Shown: positions 7,621 through 15,152 of the stretch, in pieces
How positions within the stretch are numbered: position 1 is the stretch's first letter
Layout of the letters: each line of letters opens with the position of its first letter
Source of the DNA: Candidatus Hakubella thermalkaliphila
Lineage (GTDB): Bacteria > Actinomycetota > Humimicrobiia > Hakubellales > Hakubellaceae
Assembly (NCBI RefSeq): GCF_013281975.1
Contig: NZ_BLRZ01000005.1
Coordinates: forward strand, 1 to 36,991
Reading direction: 5' to 3'
Length of the DNA: 36,991 bases
Translations under genes and position numbers: made by a program
The notes under the pieces: generated by a model
What the model was told of the DNA's origin: nothing
Seen by the model: the letters and a program-made list of their open reading frames with translations, nothing else
Database searches by the model: none

Positions 7621-8973
7621 ATGAGAAGGCTCTTTGGTACCGACGGAGTGCGGGGAATAGCTAATCTGGATCTGACACCGGAGCTGGCCTTCAGGTTAGG
7701 ATTTGTGGGTACCAGGAAGATTGTCGGAGGCCAGGGAAGAGGGAGGATCATTCTGGGACGAGATCCCAGACCTTCTGGAGATCTCCTGGAAGCGGCCATC
7801 ATCTCAGGTGTTTGTTCGGCCGGGGTGGATATTTACAAAGCTGGTATAATTCCTACCCCGGCCATTGCCTTTTTGACCCGAAGAGAAGGCTTTGATGCCG
7901 GCATTGTCATCTCCGCGTCTCATAACCCGCTGGAGGACAACGGGATCAAGTTTTTTTCCCGGGAAGGTCTTAAACTCTCCGATGAGCTAGAAGAAGCAGT
8001 GGAGGAAGAATTGCAGTTGGATCAGCCCTTCCTGGACCGACCTCTGGGGGTCAGGGTGGGCAGATGCTATGACAAGAGTGATGCTGGGGAACTCTATATT
8101 GATCATCTTCTCTCTACAGTATCGGTGAATTTAGGAGATTTTCAGTTGGCTCTGGATTGTGCCAACGGTTCGGCTTCTGCTATTGCTCCTCTGGTATTCT
8201 CCCGGTTAGGGGCTCAGGTCCTGGCTATAAATACTGAACTAAAAGGAGACCGGATAAATCTGGAGTGTGGCTCAACTCATCCTGGGGCTATTCAGGAGCT
8301 GGTCAGGTCAAGCCAGGTTGACCTTGGTGTCTCTTTCGATGGAGATGGCGATAGAGTGATTGCCGTAGATGAGAAGGGTCATATTCTGGATGGCGATCAT
8401 ATTTTGGCTATCCTGATTTACCATCTTCGTCACAAGAAGCTTCTTGGCCATCCTTTAGTAGTAGTCACGGAGATGGCTAATATTGGCTTCGACATGGCCA
8501 TGGAGAAAGTGGGAGTAAAGGTAATAAGAACCAGGGTGGGAGACAGATATGTTCTGGAGGAGATGATCAAAAGAGGCGCCTTTTTAGGGGGAGAGCAGTC
8601 TGGACATATCATCTTTTTGGATCACAGCACTACCGGAGATGGCATATTGACAGCTCTGCAGCTTCTCCAGGTGATCAAAGAATCTCAACAACCTCTCTCT
8701 GAGCTGAAAAAGGTCATGGAAAAGCTGCCCCAAAGACTTGCTAATGTGCGAGTGAAAGATAAAACAGGAGTTATCAGTTCCCCGGGTCTTCTGGAAAGAC
8801 TGGATCTTTACAATAGGGAACTGAAAGGTCGGGGCAGAGTGTTGGCCAGACTTTCGGGTACGGAGTCTGTGGTCAGGATTATGGTGGAATCCGAGGATGA
8901 AGAGGAGACCACTCGGATTGTTGAGGAGCTGGCGCAGTTGGCAAGGGATTTGGATAGAGGCCAGGAAAAGTAG
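7621..8973 (+). CDS. glmM: Phosphoglucosamine mutase
   Basis: GlmM (450 aa) interconverts glucosamine-6-phosphate and glucosamine-1-phosphate for peptidoglycan precursors. The start RRLFGTDGVRG, the phosphoserine loop ISASHNP (active Ser100), the magnesium site DGDGDR (Asp240, 242, 244), the sugar-binding GGEQSG and the phosphate-binding SGTES near the C terminus are all present. Spacing from rpsI (3 bp) implies cotranscription with ribosomal genes. Its TAG stop forms part of a 6-bp direct repeat flanking a MITE-like element. Confidence 0.96.
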   Translation: MRRLFGTDGVRGIANLDLTPELAFRLGFVGTRKIVGGQGRGRIILGRDPRPSGDLLEAAIISGVCSAGVDIYKAGIIPTPAIAFLTRREGFDAGIVISASHNPLEDNGIKFFSREGLKLSDELEEAVEEELQLDQPFLDRPLGVRVGRCYDKSDAGELYIDHLLSTVSVNLGDFQLALDCANGSASAIAPLVFSRLGAQVLAINTELKGDRINLECGSTHPGAIQELVRSSQVDLGVSFDGDGDRVIAVDEKGHILDGDHILAILIYHLRHKKLLGHPLVVVTEMANIGFDMAMEKVGVKVIRTRVGDRYVLEEMIKRGAFLGGEQSGHIIFLDHSTTGDGILTALQLLQVIKESQQPLSELKKVMEKLPQRLANVRVKDKTGVISSPGLLERLDLYNRELKGRGRVLARLSGTESVVRIMVESEDEEETTRIVEELAQLARDLDRGQEK

Positions 8974-9117
8974 AAGGGGAGTAATCGGTTAGCTCCACCT
9001 CGGGTCAGCATCCTCCACTTTGAAACCCGTGGAGGCCTCAGCACTCCACTTAAGGCCAATCCGGGCGCTAAACCGCCAGGCACTTCTCCATGGTGGAGCC
9101 AACTGGCCACTCCCCTT
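8974..9117. mobile_element. MITE-like element with 26-bp terminal inverted repeats between glmM and glmS
   Basis: The 144-bp segment begins AAGGGGAGT and ends ACTCCCCTT. The inverted repeats extend to 26 bp with 21 matches, including a perfect GCTCCACC/GGTGGAGC block. The element is flanked on both sides by AAGTAG (8968-8973 and 9118-9123), a likely 6-bp target duplication that includes the glmM stop codon. Inside are interleaved arms, CGGGT/ACCCG with CCTCCAC/GTGGAGG, which could form a pseudoknot. It encodes no protein. The alternative is a structured leader RNA of glmS; the two readings are not exclusive. Confidence 0.6.
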
Positions 9118-9155
9118 AAGTAGAAATCAACAAAATAAACAAAGAGAAGGCTACC

Positions 9156-10991
9156 GTGTGTGGAATAGTGGCCTATGTAGGCGAGAGAGAATGTCAGGAA
9201 ATCCTCTTCAACGGTCTTAAGAGGCTGGAATACCGGGGCTACGACTCTGCTGGTCTGGCTGTTTTGAACGGCCAGCAGGGTGAGCAGGGTATAGTAGTGA
9301 TTAAAGAAAAGGGCTCTCTGGAAGCTCTGGGCAAAGCTCTGGATGGAAAATGTCTATCGGGAAGGCTAGGCATTGGGCATACCCGGTGGGCAACTCATGG
9401 AGTACCCAGTGCTCAAAATGCCCACCCTCACCTGGACTGCTCAGCCAGATTTGCTGTGGTTCACAACGGAATCATAGAGAACTTCTCCTCATTGAAGCGG
9501 GAACTAATCCAGAGGGGGCATCGCTTTGTTTCAGAGACAGATACCGAGGTTCTTCCCCATCTGGTGGAAGAGTACTATCAGGGGGATTTGCTGGAGGCGA
9601 TGGGGAAAGCCGTGTCCAGAATCCGGGGATCAGGAGCGGTAGTATTTCTCTGTCAGGAGGAGCCCCACAGACTGGTGGCTTTCAGGATGGCCAGTCCGCT
9701 GGTAGTGGGACTGGGTACTCACGGCAATTTTCTGGCTTCAGACATCCCGGCCCTTCTGGGACATACCAGGGAGTTTATTCTCGTCAATGACGGCGAGATA
9801 GTGGAAGTAACCAGAGACGGGGCCCGGATTTTTGATCTTCAGGGCCGGAAGATAGAGAGGGATTCCATTCAGGTGGACTGGGATATTTCTTCCGCTGAAA
9901 AGGCAGGCTTTGAAGATTTTATGTTAAAAGAGATATTCGAACAACCTGTGGCTCTTGCCGAGACTCTCAGAGGGAGAGTAGCGGACCATCAGGTCGATCT
10001 AAGAGAGATGGGGCTTAGCGACAACTATCTTTGCCGGGTGAACAGAATCCATATTGTGGCTATGGGTACTTCCTATCATGCCGGGATGGTGGCTAAACAA
10101 GTTCTGGAAAAGTGGGTCAGGATCCCCACCGAGCTGTTTAACTCTTCCGAGTACCGGTATCAGGATCCCATTCTGGATGGCCAGACGCTGGTCATAGCCA
10201 TCACTCAGTCGGGCGAGACCACAGATACCCTGGCCGCAGTACGGGAGGCCAGGGGTAAGGGGGCCCAGGTGCTGGGCATAACCAATGTAGTGGGAAGCTC
10301 TATCACCAGGGAGGTAGACGGTCTCCTTTTTACCAGAGCTGGTCCGGAGATCGGGGTGGCTGCCAGCAAGACCTTCACGGCTCAGATTCTGGTGGCCTAC
10401 CTGCTGGCTCTTTATATGGCTGAGAAGAGAAATGCTCTCAGTGCCGAAGTGCGGACAGATCTGATGAAGGAGATGGAGAAGATCTCCGAGATGGCAGCTC
10501 AGGTCCTGGAAGATACCGATGAGATAAAGAAGTGTGCGGATCTCTATCAGTGGTGTCCGGACTTTCTTTTCCTGGGGCGCACCTTCGGACTTCCGGTAGC
10601 CCTGGAGGGGGCTTTAAAGTTAAAGGAGATCTCCTATGTGCATGCGGAAGGCTATGCCGCCGGAGAGATGAAACATGGTCCTATTGCTCTGATCGAGCCC
10701 AGTTGTCCTGTGGTGGCTGTATCACTCCAGGGAGGCGTCTATGAGAAAATGATTAGTAATATTATGGAGGTAAAGGCCCGTAACGCCACCGTCATTGCGG
10801 TAGCCCACTGGGGAGATGAGGAAATATCCAGGTATGTGGATCATGTATTTTTCATACCCCAGGTTCGGGAGGAGCTCTCAGTTATCCCGGCGGTAATACC
10901 TCTGCAATTGTTCGCCTACTTTGTGGCCAAAAACAGGGGATGTAACGTGGATCAGCCCCGAAATCTGGCCAAGAGTGTGACTGTAGAGTGA
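9156..10991 (+). CDS. glmS: Glutamine-fructose-6-phosphate aminotransferase
   Basis: GlmS (611 aa) makes glucosamine-6-phosphate from fructose-6-phosphate and glutamine, the entry to amino-sugar synthesis. GTG TGT gives Met-Cys, exposing the catalytic Cys1 after Met removal (CGIVAYVG). The glutaminase domain shows RLEYRGYDSAG, HTRWATHG and the HNGIIEN loop. Two SIS domains follow (GTSYHAG, ITQSGETTDTL and ALEGALKLKEISY). The C terminus DQPRNLAKSVTVE is canonical. An AGAGAAGG site precedes the GTG. It works directly upstream of GlmM metabolically. Confidence 0.97.
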   Translation: MCGIVAYVGERECQEILFNGLKRLEYRGYDSAGLAVLNGQQGEQGIVVIKEKGSLEALGKALDGKCLSGRLGIGHTRWATHGVPSAQNAHPHLDCSARFAVVHNGIIENFSSLKRELIQRGHRFVSETDTEVLPHLVEEYYQGDLLEAMGKAVSRIRGSGAVVFLCQEEPHRLVAFRMASPLVVGLGTHGNFLASDIPALLGHTREFILVNDGEIVEVTRDGARIFDLQGRKIERDSIQVDWDISSAEKAGFEDFMLKEIFEQPVALAETLRGRVADHQVDLREMGLSDNYLCRVNRIHIVAMGTSYHAGMVAKQVLEKWVRIPTELFNSSEYRYQDPILDGQTLVIAITQSGETTDTLAAVREARGKGAQVLGITNVVGSSITREVDGLLFTRAGPEIGVAASKTFTAQILVAYLLALYMAEKRNALSAEVRTDLMKEMEKISEMAAQVLEDTDEIKKCADLYQWCPDFLFLGRTFGLPVALEGALKLKEISYVHAEGYAAGEMKHGPIALIEPSCPVVAVSLQGGVYEKMISNIMEVKARNATVIAVAHWGDEEISRYVDHVFFIPQVREELSVIPAVIPLQLFAYFVAKNRGCNVDQPRNLAKSVTVE

Positions 10992-11247
10992 GGACGGGGA
11001 GATTGGGCTGATGTCAGTGAGCATTAGCGTTAGGAAATAGATTCTCCGCTTTCATTGTTCCAGGTGTGGCTCTTGAATGACAATGAGTTTTAATAACATT
11101 TGCAGGTCCTCTTACATTCGTTGGGGTCTTATCTTGTTTATCTTAGAGGAACAAAATTCCGCGTCGATATGGGGACAATTACAACAGGGCAGAGGCACGA
11201 CTCCAACTTAATCCCCCAGCATAGCCTCAGATAGTGACCGGGAATGG

Positions 11248-11321
11248 CCTTTGGCACAAAGGAATGGCCCATGCGCGGCGGCGCACCACGTCGCATGAAA
11301 ATTGGGTTATTTTCAAGGGAG
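11248..11321 (+). repeat. Palindromic dispersed element, intergenic copy A
   Basis: The core 11268-11321 matches 35859-35912 at 52 of 54 positions, and weaker similarity continues about 20 bp to the left. The element holds three small hairpins: CCTTTG/CAAAGG, CATGCG/CGCATG and GAAAAT/ATTTTC. Its right end, AAGGGAG, runs into GGAAGGG and forms the probable ribosome site of acpS. The rest of the glmS-acpS gap (10992-11247) holds nothing I recognise. Confidence 0.75.
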
Positions 11322-11328
11322 GGAAGGG

Positions 11329-11754
11329 TTGTCTCAGACTGGCGAGAGCACAACTACCGATTCTTTCCAGAGATGGGGCCTGGGTGTGGACATAATCGAA
11401 GTTGAGCGTATCCGTAAAGCTCTGGAGAGACACAAGCGCTTCATGACCACTATCTATACTCCCTCCGAGATCGAGTACTGTCTGAAAAGTAAACTTCCTC
11501 ACCGACATTTTGCCCTTCGTTTTGCGGCCAAGGAAGCGGTCTTTAAGGCTTTAGGTACCGGATTAAACGGCTTTCAGTGGAAGATGGTGGAAATTGTGAA
11601 CAGCAAAAGAGGTCGTCCCGCCGTGCTCCTTCATGATGCTGTTTTAAGATATGCCCAGCATTCTGGTGTGGAGGGCATAGAGGTCAGCCTGTCTCTTTCC
11701 AGAGAAAATGCTATAGCGGTGGCCATGGTGGTGAGGAAGGATGATCGCGGGTAG
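11329..11754 (+). CDS. acpS: Holo-[acyl-carrier-protein] synthase
   Basis: AcpS (141 aa) moves 4'-phosphopantetheine from CoA to acyl carrier protein. The signature GLGVDIIEVERIRKAL with its metal-binding Asp, and RFAAKEAVFKALGTG with its Glu, are visible. The protein has about 15 extra N-terminal residues (SQTGESTTTDSFQRW). The frame is open from 11302, inside the palindromic repeat, but TTG 11329 follows a strong AGGGAGGGAAGGG. The 3' end overlaps nnr by 14 bp, so the two are coupled. Confidence 0.92.
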   Translation: MSQTGESTTTDSFQRWGLGVDIIEVERIRKALERHKRFMTTIYTPSEIEYCLKSKLPHRHFALRFAAKEAVFKALGTGLNGFQWKMVEIVNSKRGRPAVLLHDAVLRYAQHSGVEGIEVSLSLSRENAIAVAMVVRKDDRG

Positions 11755-13600
11755 GGTCCTGACCGGAAGAGATGCCGAAGCAATCGATCGGCAGACTATA
11801 GCGGGGGGCGTCCCCTCTCTGGTGCTGATGGAGAGAGCTGGAGCAGGCCTGGTTCGGGTTATGGAAAGGAAATTTAAGCCTCTTTATGGCAAAAAGGCCC
11901 TTATCATCTGTGGCAGAGGTAACAATGGTGGCGATGGTCTGGTCATCGCCCGCCATCTCTTTTTGCGGGGGGTTCAAGTAAAGAGCTACCTGATCGGAGG
12001 CCAGGAAGGCCTGAAAGCCGATCCTGCGGCCAACCTGGATAGAGTGAAAAGGATGGGTCTTTCCCCGAGAGGCATAAAAGAGGACCACGATCTTCAAGAA
12101 CTCAAGGAGGAAGTTGAGAGTGTAGATTTCCTGATCGATGCCATATTTGGCATTGGATTACACGATGAAGTGAGAGGGATAGCTCGGAAGGTCATAGAGA
12201 CAATTAATGATGTAGTATTTAAGAAAAGGGCTGAGCCAGCGCACGGCGGACAGCAGTCGACCAGGCAGCGCCATGAGCCAGCCAGAGACGTTGCCGGGAA
12301 GCCAGACCCAAGAGGGCCAGGATACCTGGGTGCGGGTTGCGATGGCGGGGACAGCCCTATCTCCCTATCTCCCATGGGTGGGAATGTAAGAGCCTTGCCT
12401 GGCAGAGGGCGTAGTCCTATCTTTCCGTCTCCGGTGGTCATCTCTGTAGACATTCCCTCCGGAGTAGACTCAGATAACGGGCGTATTCTGGGAGTGGCCA
12501 TAAAGGCTGACCTGACGGTCACCTTTGTGGCTCCCAAATTTGGCCTCCTAAATTATCCTGGAGCTGCCCATGCCGGACAAATAGAAGTGGTGGACATCGG
12601 AGTAGATGAGGCTCTCCTGGAACGGGAAAGCCGGATCTTTGTCACCTCTGCTTCCAGAATTGGAGAAAGCCTGGTCAGACGCCAGGAGGATGCCCATAAG
12701 GGAGAAGTGGGAAGGATTTTAGTGGTGGCGGGTTCCGTGGGCATGTCCGGGGCAGCTATCCTCAGCGCTAAATCAGCGCTGGTCAGCGGCGCTGGCCTGG
12801 TTTATGTGGCGGTGCCCGGATCTGTGCTTCCCATTGTCAGTACCGCCCTGGTGGAAATGGTGGGAATACCTATGCCGGAGAACCCCGATGGTAGTCTGGC
12901 CTATGAGGCCTACTATCGTATCCTCGATCTGGGCCGGGAGGTGGATGCTCTTCTGGTAGGACCAGGTCTCTCCCAGAATTCAGGGACCCAGAGGCTGGTG
13001 CGGGAGATTTTGTTGGGCCTGGAGAAAGATATTGTTCTGGATGCTGATGGTCTGAATGCTCTTACCCAGAGCACAAGCATCTTAAAGGAGGCCCCAGGTA
13101 GAGTGATCATTACACCTCATCCTGGCGAGCTCTCGCGGCTAATTGGGAGACCCGTCCCCAAAGAGAAGAGACTTGAGATTAGCAGAGAGACATCTGCAGA
13201 GCTAGGAGTTATTTGTGTTTTGAAGGGAGCACGAACTCTTATCACTGAACCTGGCGGCCGCTCCTTCGTCAATCTTACCGGAAATAGTGGAATGGCCACG
13301 GCTGGCAGTGGAGATGTTCTGGCCGGGATCATCGTCTCGCTGATCGCCCAGCACAACGATCCCTTTGCATCTGCTGTCTCTGGGGTCTATCTCCACGGCC
13401 TGGCTGGAGATCTTGCGGCTGAAGAATTGGGCGCAAGATCCATTATCGCTTCGGATATTATCCGCTACTTACCTGGTGCTTTTGAAGAGGCAGAAAGCCC
13501 TCCAGGATCCGATACTAGACGACGGGTGCCGCCTTCCATACTACTAGCAGGCAACACTATGTGGCTCCGTCAACTACTCGCCAGAAATCTTGATGCTTGA
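11741..13600 (+). CDS. nnr: Bifunctional NAD(P)HX epimerase/dehydratase with internal insertion
   Basis: This 619-aa enzyme repairs damaged NADH and NADPH. The N-terminal epimerase domain has GRGNNGGDG (near residue 60) and PVVISVDIPSGVDSDNG. The C-terminal ADP-dependent dehydratase (from about 300) has GPGLSQN, ITPHPGELSRL and the catalytic loop GNSGMATAGSGDVLAG. Two oddities stand out. Residues about 158-230 are a Pro/Gly/Arg-rich insertion between VIETIND and PVVISVDIPSG, absent from the family's normal fold. The last about 15 residues (NTMWLRQLLARNLDA) are encoded by a 142-bp direct repeat, so the natural C terminus has been replaced or extended. The 3' end overlaps an antisense antitoxin fragment. 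Confidence 0.93.
   Translation: MIAGRVLTGRDAEAIDRQTIAGGVPSLVLMERAGAGLVRVMERKFKPLYGKKALIICGRGNNGGDGLVIARHLFLRGVQVKSYLIGGQEGLKADPAANLDRVKRMGLSPRGIKEDHDLQELKEEVESVDFLIDAIFGIGLHDEVRGIARKVIETINDVVFKKRAEPAHGGQQSTRQRHEPARDVAGKPDPRGPGYLGAGCDGGDSPISLSPMGGNVRALPGRGRSPIFPSPVVISVDIPSGVDSDNGRILGVAIKADLTVTFVAPKFGLLNYPGAAHAGQIEVVDIGVDEALLERESRIFVTSASRIGESLVRRQEDAHKGEVGRILVVAGSVGMSGAAILSAKSALVSGAGLVYVAVPGSVLPIVSTALVEMVGIPMPENPDGSLAYEAYYRILDLGREVDALLVGPGLSQNSGTQRLVREILLGLEKDIVLDADGLNALTQSTSILKEAPGRVIITPHPGELSRLIGRPVPKEKRLEISRETSAELGVICVLKGARTLITEPGGRSFVNLTGNSGMATAGSGDVLAGIIVSLIAQHNDPFASAVSGVYLHGLAGDLAAEELGARSIIASDIIRYLPGAFEEAESPPGSDTRRRVPPSILLAGNTMWLRQLLARNLDA
12212..12430 (+). repeat. In-frame insertion inside nnr
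   Basis: About 220 bp, a multiple of three in effect, splits the epimerase domain without breaking the frame. It contains short palindromes (CCAGG ATA CCTGG; TCCCA TGGG TGGGA) and an internal near-repeat (GACAGCCCTATCTCCC and AGTCCTATCTTTCCG). Its GC-rich, low-complexity composition differs from the flanking gene. No second copy exists in the window, so calling it a mobile repeat is inference. Confidence 0.5.
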
Positions 13601-13698
13601 CACCGCCTGTTTTCTGGATACGTTGCTCTGCATCGTCCAACAGGTGACGGAACCCTGGCGTATGTGCCAGCACAAAGCGTTCCAGTTCATCGTCCTCC
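13557..13698. repeat. 142-bp direct repeat, copy 1 (left edge of accessory island)
   Basis: Matches 16829-16970 at 139 of 142 positions in the same orientation. It encodes the last 46 residues of a YefM-type antitoxin on the minus strand and, on the plus strand, the last residues of nnr. The two copies bracket the island of small cassettes, and the right copy ends just before the alr promoter. Confidence 0.9.
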
Positions 13699-13980
13699 AG
13701 AACTGACACCAGGACAGCCACCGGCCGGCCATTTTTAGTAACGATAACCGGCCCAGCCTGGCATTGTTCCAGGACCTTGGAGAAGTCGGGCGGAAAAACC
13801 AGGGCCAGGTTGCGTTTTTTCTCGACAATCAGATTCTCCGCCACCTCCCGGGTCAAGGGCTGGCCTTCCCAGGCTGTTTCCACCTGAAAGGGGTCCATTT
13901 CATCCAGTTGCCTGAGGATGGCTGCCGCCTGCGTCCCCCGGTCCTGGTTGACAGCCAGGAGTCTGATCTGGTCCTCGTCT
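13557..13980 (-). pseudogene. Chimera: ABC-2 permease fragment joined to a Phd/YefM antitoxin C-terminal part
   Basis: One open frame reads [20 protein letters not shown]...[25 protein letters not shown], which looks like the extracytoplasmic region of ABC-2 type permeases (VNQD-G...A..I....F). It then continues into VIVTKNGRPVAVLVSVLED and ERFVLAHTPGFRHLLDDAEQRI, typical of a YefM-family antitoxin. The antitoxin lacks its first dozen or so residues and no toxin gene is adjacent. A deletion probably joined the two genes. Whether the 113-aa frame starting at ATG 13898 is expressed is unknown. Confidence 0.65.
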
Positions 13981-14110
13981 TACCCGCTCCGTTAGGTCCC
14001 AGCAGGCCGAAGGTTTCCCCGTCCTGAACGCAGAAACTCACTCCGTTGACTGCCACCCGGTCACCGTACTTCTTGACCAATCCGTTGATCTCGATCATGG
14101 AATGGAGCAT
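13976..14110 (-). pseudogene. ABC transporter ATPase, N-terminal fragment
   Basis: The frame begins with [20 protein letters not shown] and continues to the Walker A motif GPNGAGKT, then abruptly becomes unrelated sequence because the permease fragment follows in another frame. The signature and Walker B parts are gone. Together with the neighbouring permease fragment it is the debris of one ABC exporter operon, shortened by at least one internal deletion at about 13980. Confidence 0.75.
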
Positions 14111-14165
14111 TAGGTTCTCTCCTGTCGCCGCTGTTTCGGCTCATGCTTGCTTTACGCAACTGGCG

Positions 14166-14223
14166 GCATAACGCCGAAATCAGCGGCGGCGTTTACGCCG
14201 TCTGCGGGAGTGATTTGTTAGGC
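14166..14223 (-). repeat. attC-like site A
   Basis: On the minus strand it begins GCCTAAC, containing the stop codon of the DUF2283 gene, and ends GTTATGC. Between are paired ATCA/TGAT and CGGCG/CGCCG arms around a TAAA loop. The layout (RYYYAAC ... GTTRRRY-like ends, imperfect hairpin of about 60 nt directly after a gene) is that of integron cassette attC sites, with one mismatch in the right core. Confidence 0.55.
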
Positions 14224-14436
14224 TACCACAGCATGAATGTCAGCCGGTAGTCTACGAAGAGTAAGTTCTTTAAGCTGAACTTTTTTACTGGCATTGTCAA
14301 TATCAATACCCACTAAGTTGCCCTCGACATCATAATCCAGCACCACACCTTCTGATATTTCTTTGCTCTCTACGCTTGTTTTTTCAGAAAGATCGATATA
14401 CAGTGAATCGGTCTCCGGGTAATAATTAAGTTTCAT
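14218..14436 (-). CDS. DUF2283 family protein
   Basis: A 72-aa protein reading KLNYYPETDSLYIDLSEK, then EGVVLDYDVEGNLVGIDIDNAS, the DUF2283 pattern. Members are small, often on mobile DNA, and commonly adjoin a DUF4258-type gene, as here; an antitoxin-like role is suspected but not established. It overlaps its upstream neighbour by 4 bp (ATGA), so they form an operon. Its stop codon lies inside an attC-like site. Confidence 0.8.
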   Translation of the reverse strand: MKLNYYPETDSLYIDLSEKTSVESKEISEGVVLDYDVEGNLVGIDIDNASKKVQLKELTLRRLPADIHAVVA

Positions 14437-14675
14437 GGCTTAAACCTCCTATCTGGAAAAGCATTATGAATTGTTCTTTTATCTTCCAAAGTAATCACTC
14501 GTAATACATGACCTTCAAGCTCATCGACCAGGCCCCAGAATCGAAAACGATTGTACTCTTGAAGCTCTACTTTGAGAGGGTTTTCAATTACTTGGATGCA
14601 CCATTCCTTTTTGAGATATGGCCGTTTCCTCAGCACTTCCTTCTCGAAGTATTCCGTAAACTTGTAATCATCCAT
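14433..14675 (-). CDS. DUF4258-like small protein, partner of the DUF2283 gene
   Basis: An 80-aa basic protein: YFEKEVLRKRPYLKKEWCI, then RFRFWGLVDELEGHVLRVIT, ending in TIHNAFPDRRFKP. The ending LRVITLEDKRTIHNAF-D resembles the DUF4258/RelE-like toxins that pair with DUF2283 proteins. It is the first gene of a two-gene operon on the minus strand, with a TATAAT-like -10 about 25 bp upstream. The toxin role is by association only. Confidence 0.65.
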   Translation of the reverse strand: MDDYKFTEYFEKEVLRKRPYLKKEWCIQVIENPLKVELQEYNRFRFWGLVDELEGHVLRVITLEDKRTIHNAFPDRRFKP

Positions 14676-14699
14676 TTCGTGACTATAACTGATACTTTA

Positions 14700-14705
14700 A
14701 TTATA
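14700..14705 (-). promoter_or_regulatory. -10 box for the DUF4258-like/DUF2283 cassette
   Basis: TATAAT on the minus strand, 25 bp before the ATG at 14675. No convincing -35 is seen; the upstream bases belong to attC-like site B. A promoter inside a cassette is common for toxin-antitoxin cassettes. Confidence 0.4.
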
Positions 14706-14714
14706 CACGATTTG

Positions 14715-14780
14715 GCCTAACCTTGGCCTTGAGCGGCGGCGCAGCGAAGCAAGCCGTCCGCCTCAAAGGCCTTGTTATAC
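14715..14780 (-). repeat. attC-like site B
   Basis: On the minus strand the site runs from GTATAAC to GTTAGGC. The inner arms GGCCTTTGAGGCGG and CCGCTCAAGGCC pair with two unpaired bases on one side only, the extrahelical-base pattern of attC sites. It directly follows the gene at 14789-15034 and precedes the DUF4258-like/DUF2283 cassette, as an attC between two cassettes should. Confidence 0.6.
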
Positions 14781-14788
14781 GGCAGTTG

Positions 14789-15034
14789 CTACATGGCTAC
14801 TGGTGTCAGTGTGTATACCTTTCCGTGCTGCGCTGCCGCCTTAACGTCTCCTCGGCGGAGCGCTTCCCTTACATCATCGAGCTTGTACGCATCTTCCAGG
14901 GAAAGGTAAGGCGACCATTCATCGTCGGTCTCTAGCAACTCTACATCAACCTCGGCAACAATAGCCTGGTGTCTTGAGGTATAATACTCCTCGAGAAAGA
15001 CTCGAAGTTTAGGCGAATCAAATTGGATATGCAC
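14789..15034 (-). CDS. Small acidic protein of unknown function (cassette gene)
   Basis: An 81-aa protein with the parts QFDSPKLRVFLEEYY, EVDVELLETDDEWSPYLSL and DAYKLDDVREALRRGDVKAA. I do not recognise a named family, though the DAYKLDDVREALRRGD stretch looks like a conserved DNA-binding or antitoxin-type helix pair. The start is GTG without a clear ribosome site, and it lies right next to a GTTAGGC half site. A full attC-like site follows its stop, so it looks like one gene cassette. Confidence 0.55.
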   Translation of the reverse strand: MHIQFDSPKLRVFLEEYYTSRHQAIVAEVDVELLETDDEWSPYLSLEDAYKLDDVREALRRGDVKAAAQHGKVYTLTPVAM

Positions 15035-15036
15035 TA

Positions 15037-15083
15037 GTTAGGCGGCTCTTCCCCTTCCACAAGGTGATGAACCCCAGCCTAAC
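15037..15083. repeat. Facing attC core half-sites at a divergent cassette junction
   Basis: GTTAGGC (15037-15043) and GCCTAAC (15077-15083) flank a 33-bp spacer. Each reads GTTAGGC when viewed towards the gene on the opposite side. This gives each of the two divergent cassettes a right-half core site directed at its own start region. No folded attC body lies between them. Confidence 0.45.
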
Positions 15084-15152
15084 GTGGGAATGGGATTGGA
15101 TTCCGAGTGCGAAATGCTGGAAGTGATGAGTTTGATTGACGAGGAGGGTATT

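Noticed and set aside
8974-9155. glmS ribozyme upstream of glmS
   Set aside because: The position is right, but the conserved cleavage-site core (AGCGCC with its following pairing region and the P2/P3 elements) is not recognisable. The segment instead has clear terminal inverted repeats and a flanking 6-bp duplication.
13574-13828. Second minus-strand frame over the YefM antitoxin
   Set aside because: It is an out-of-frame shadow. The antitoxin motif VTKNGRPVAVLVS is in the other frame.
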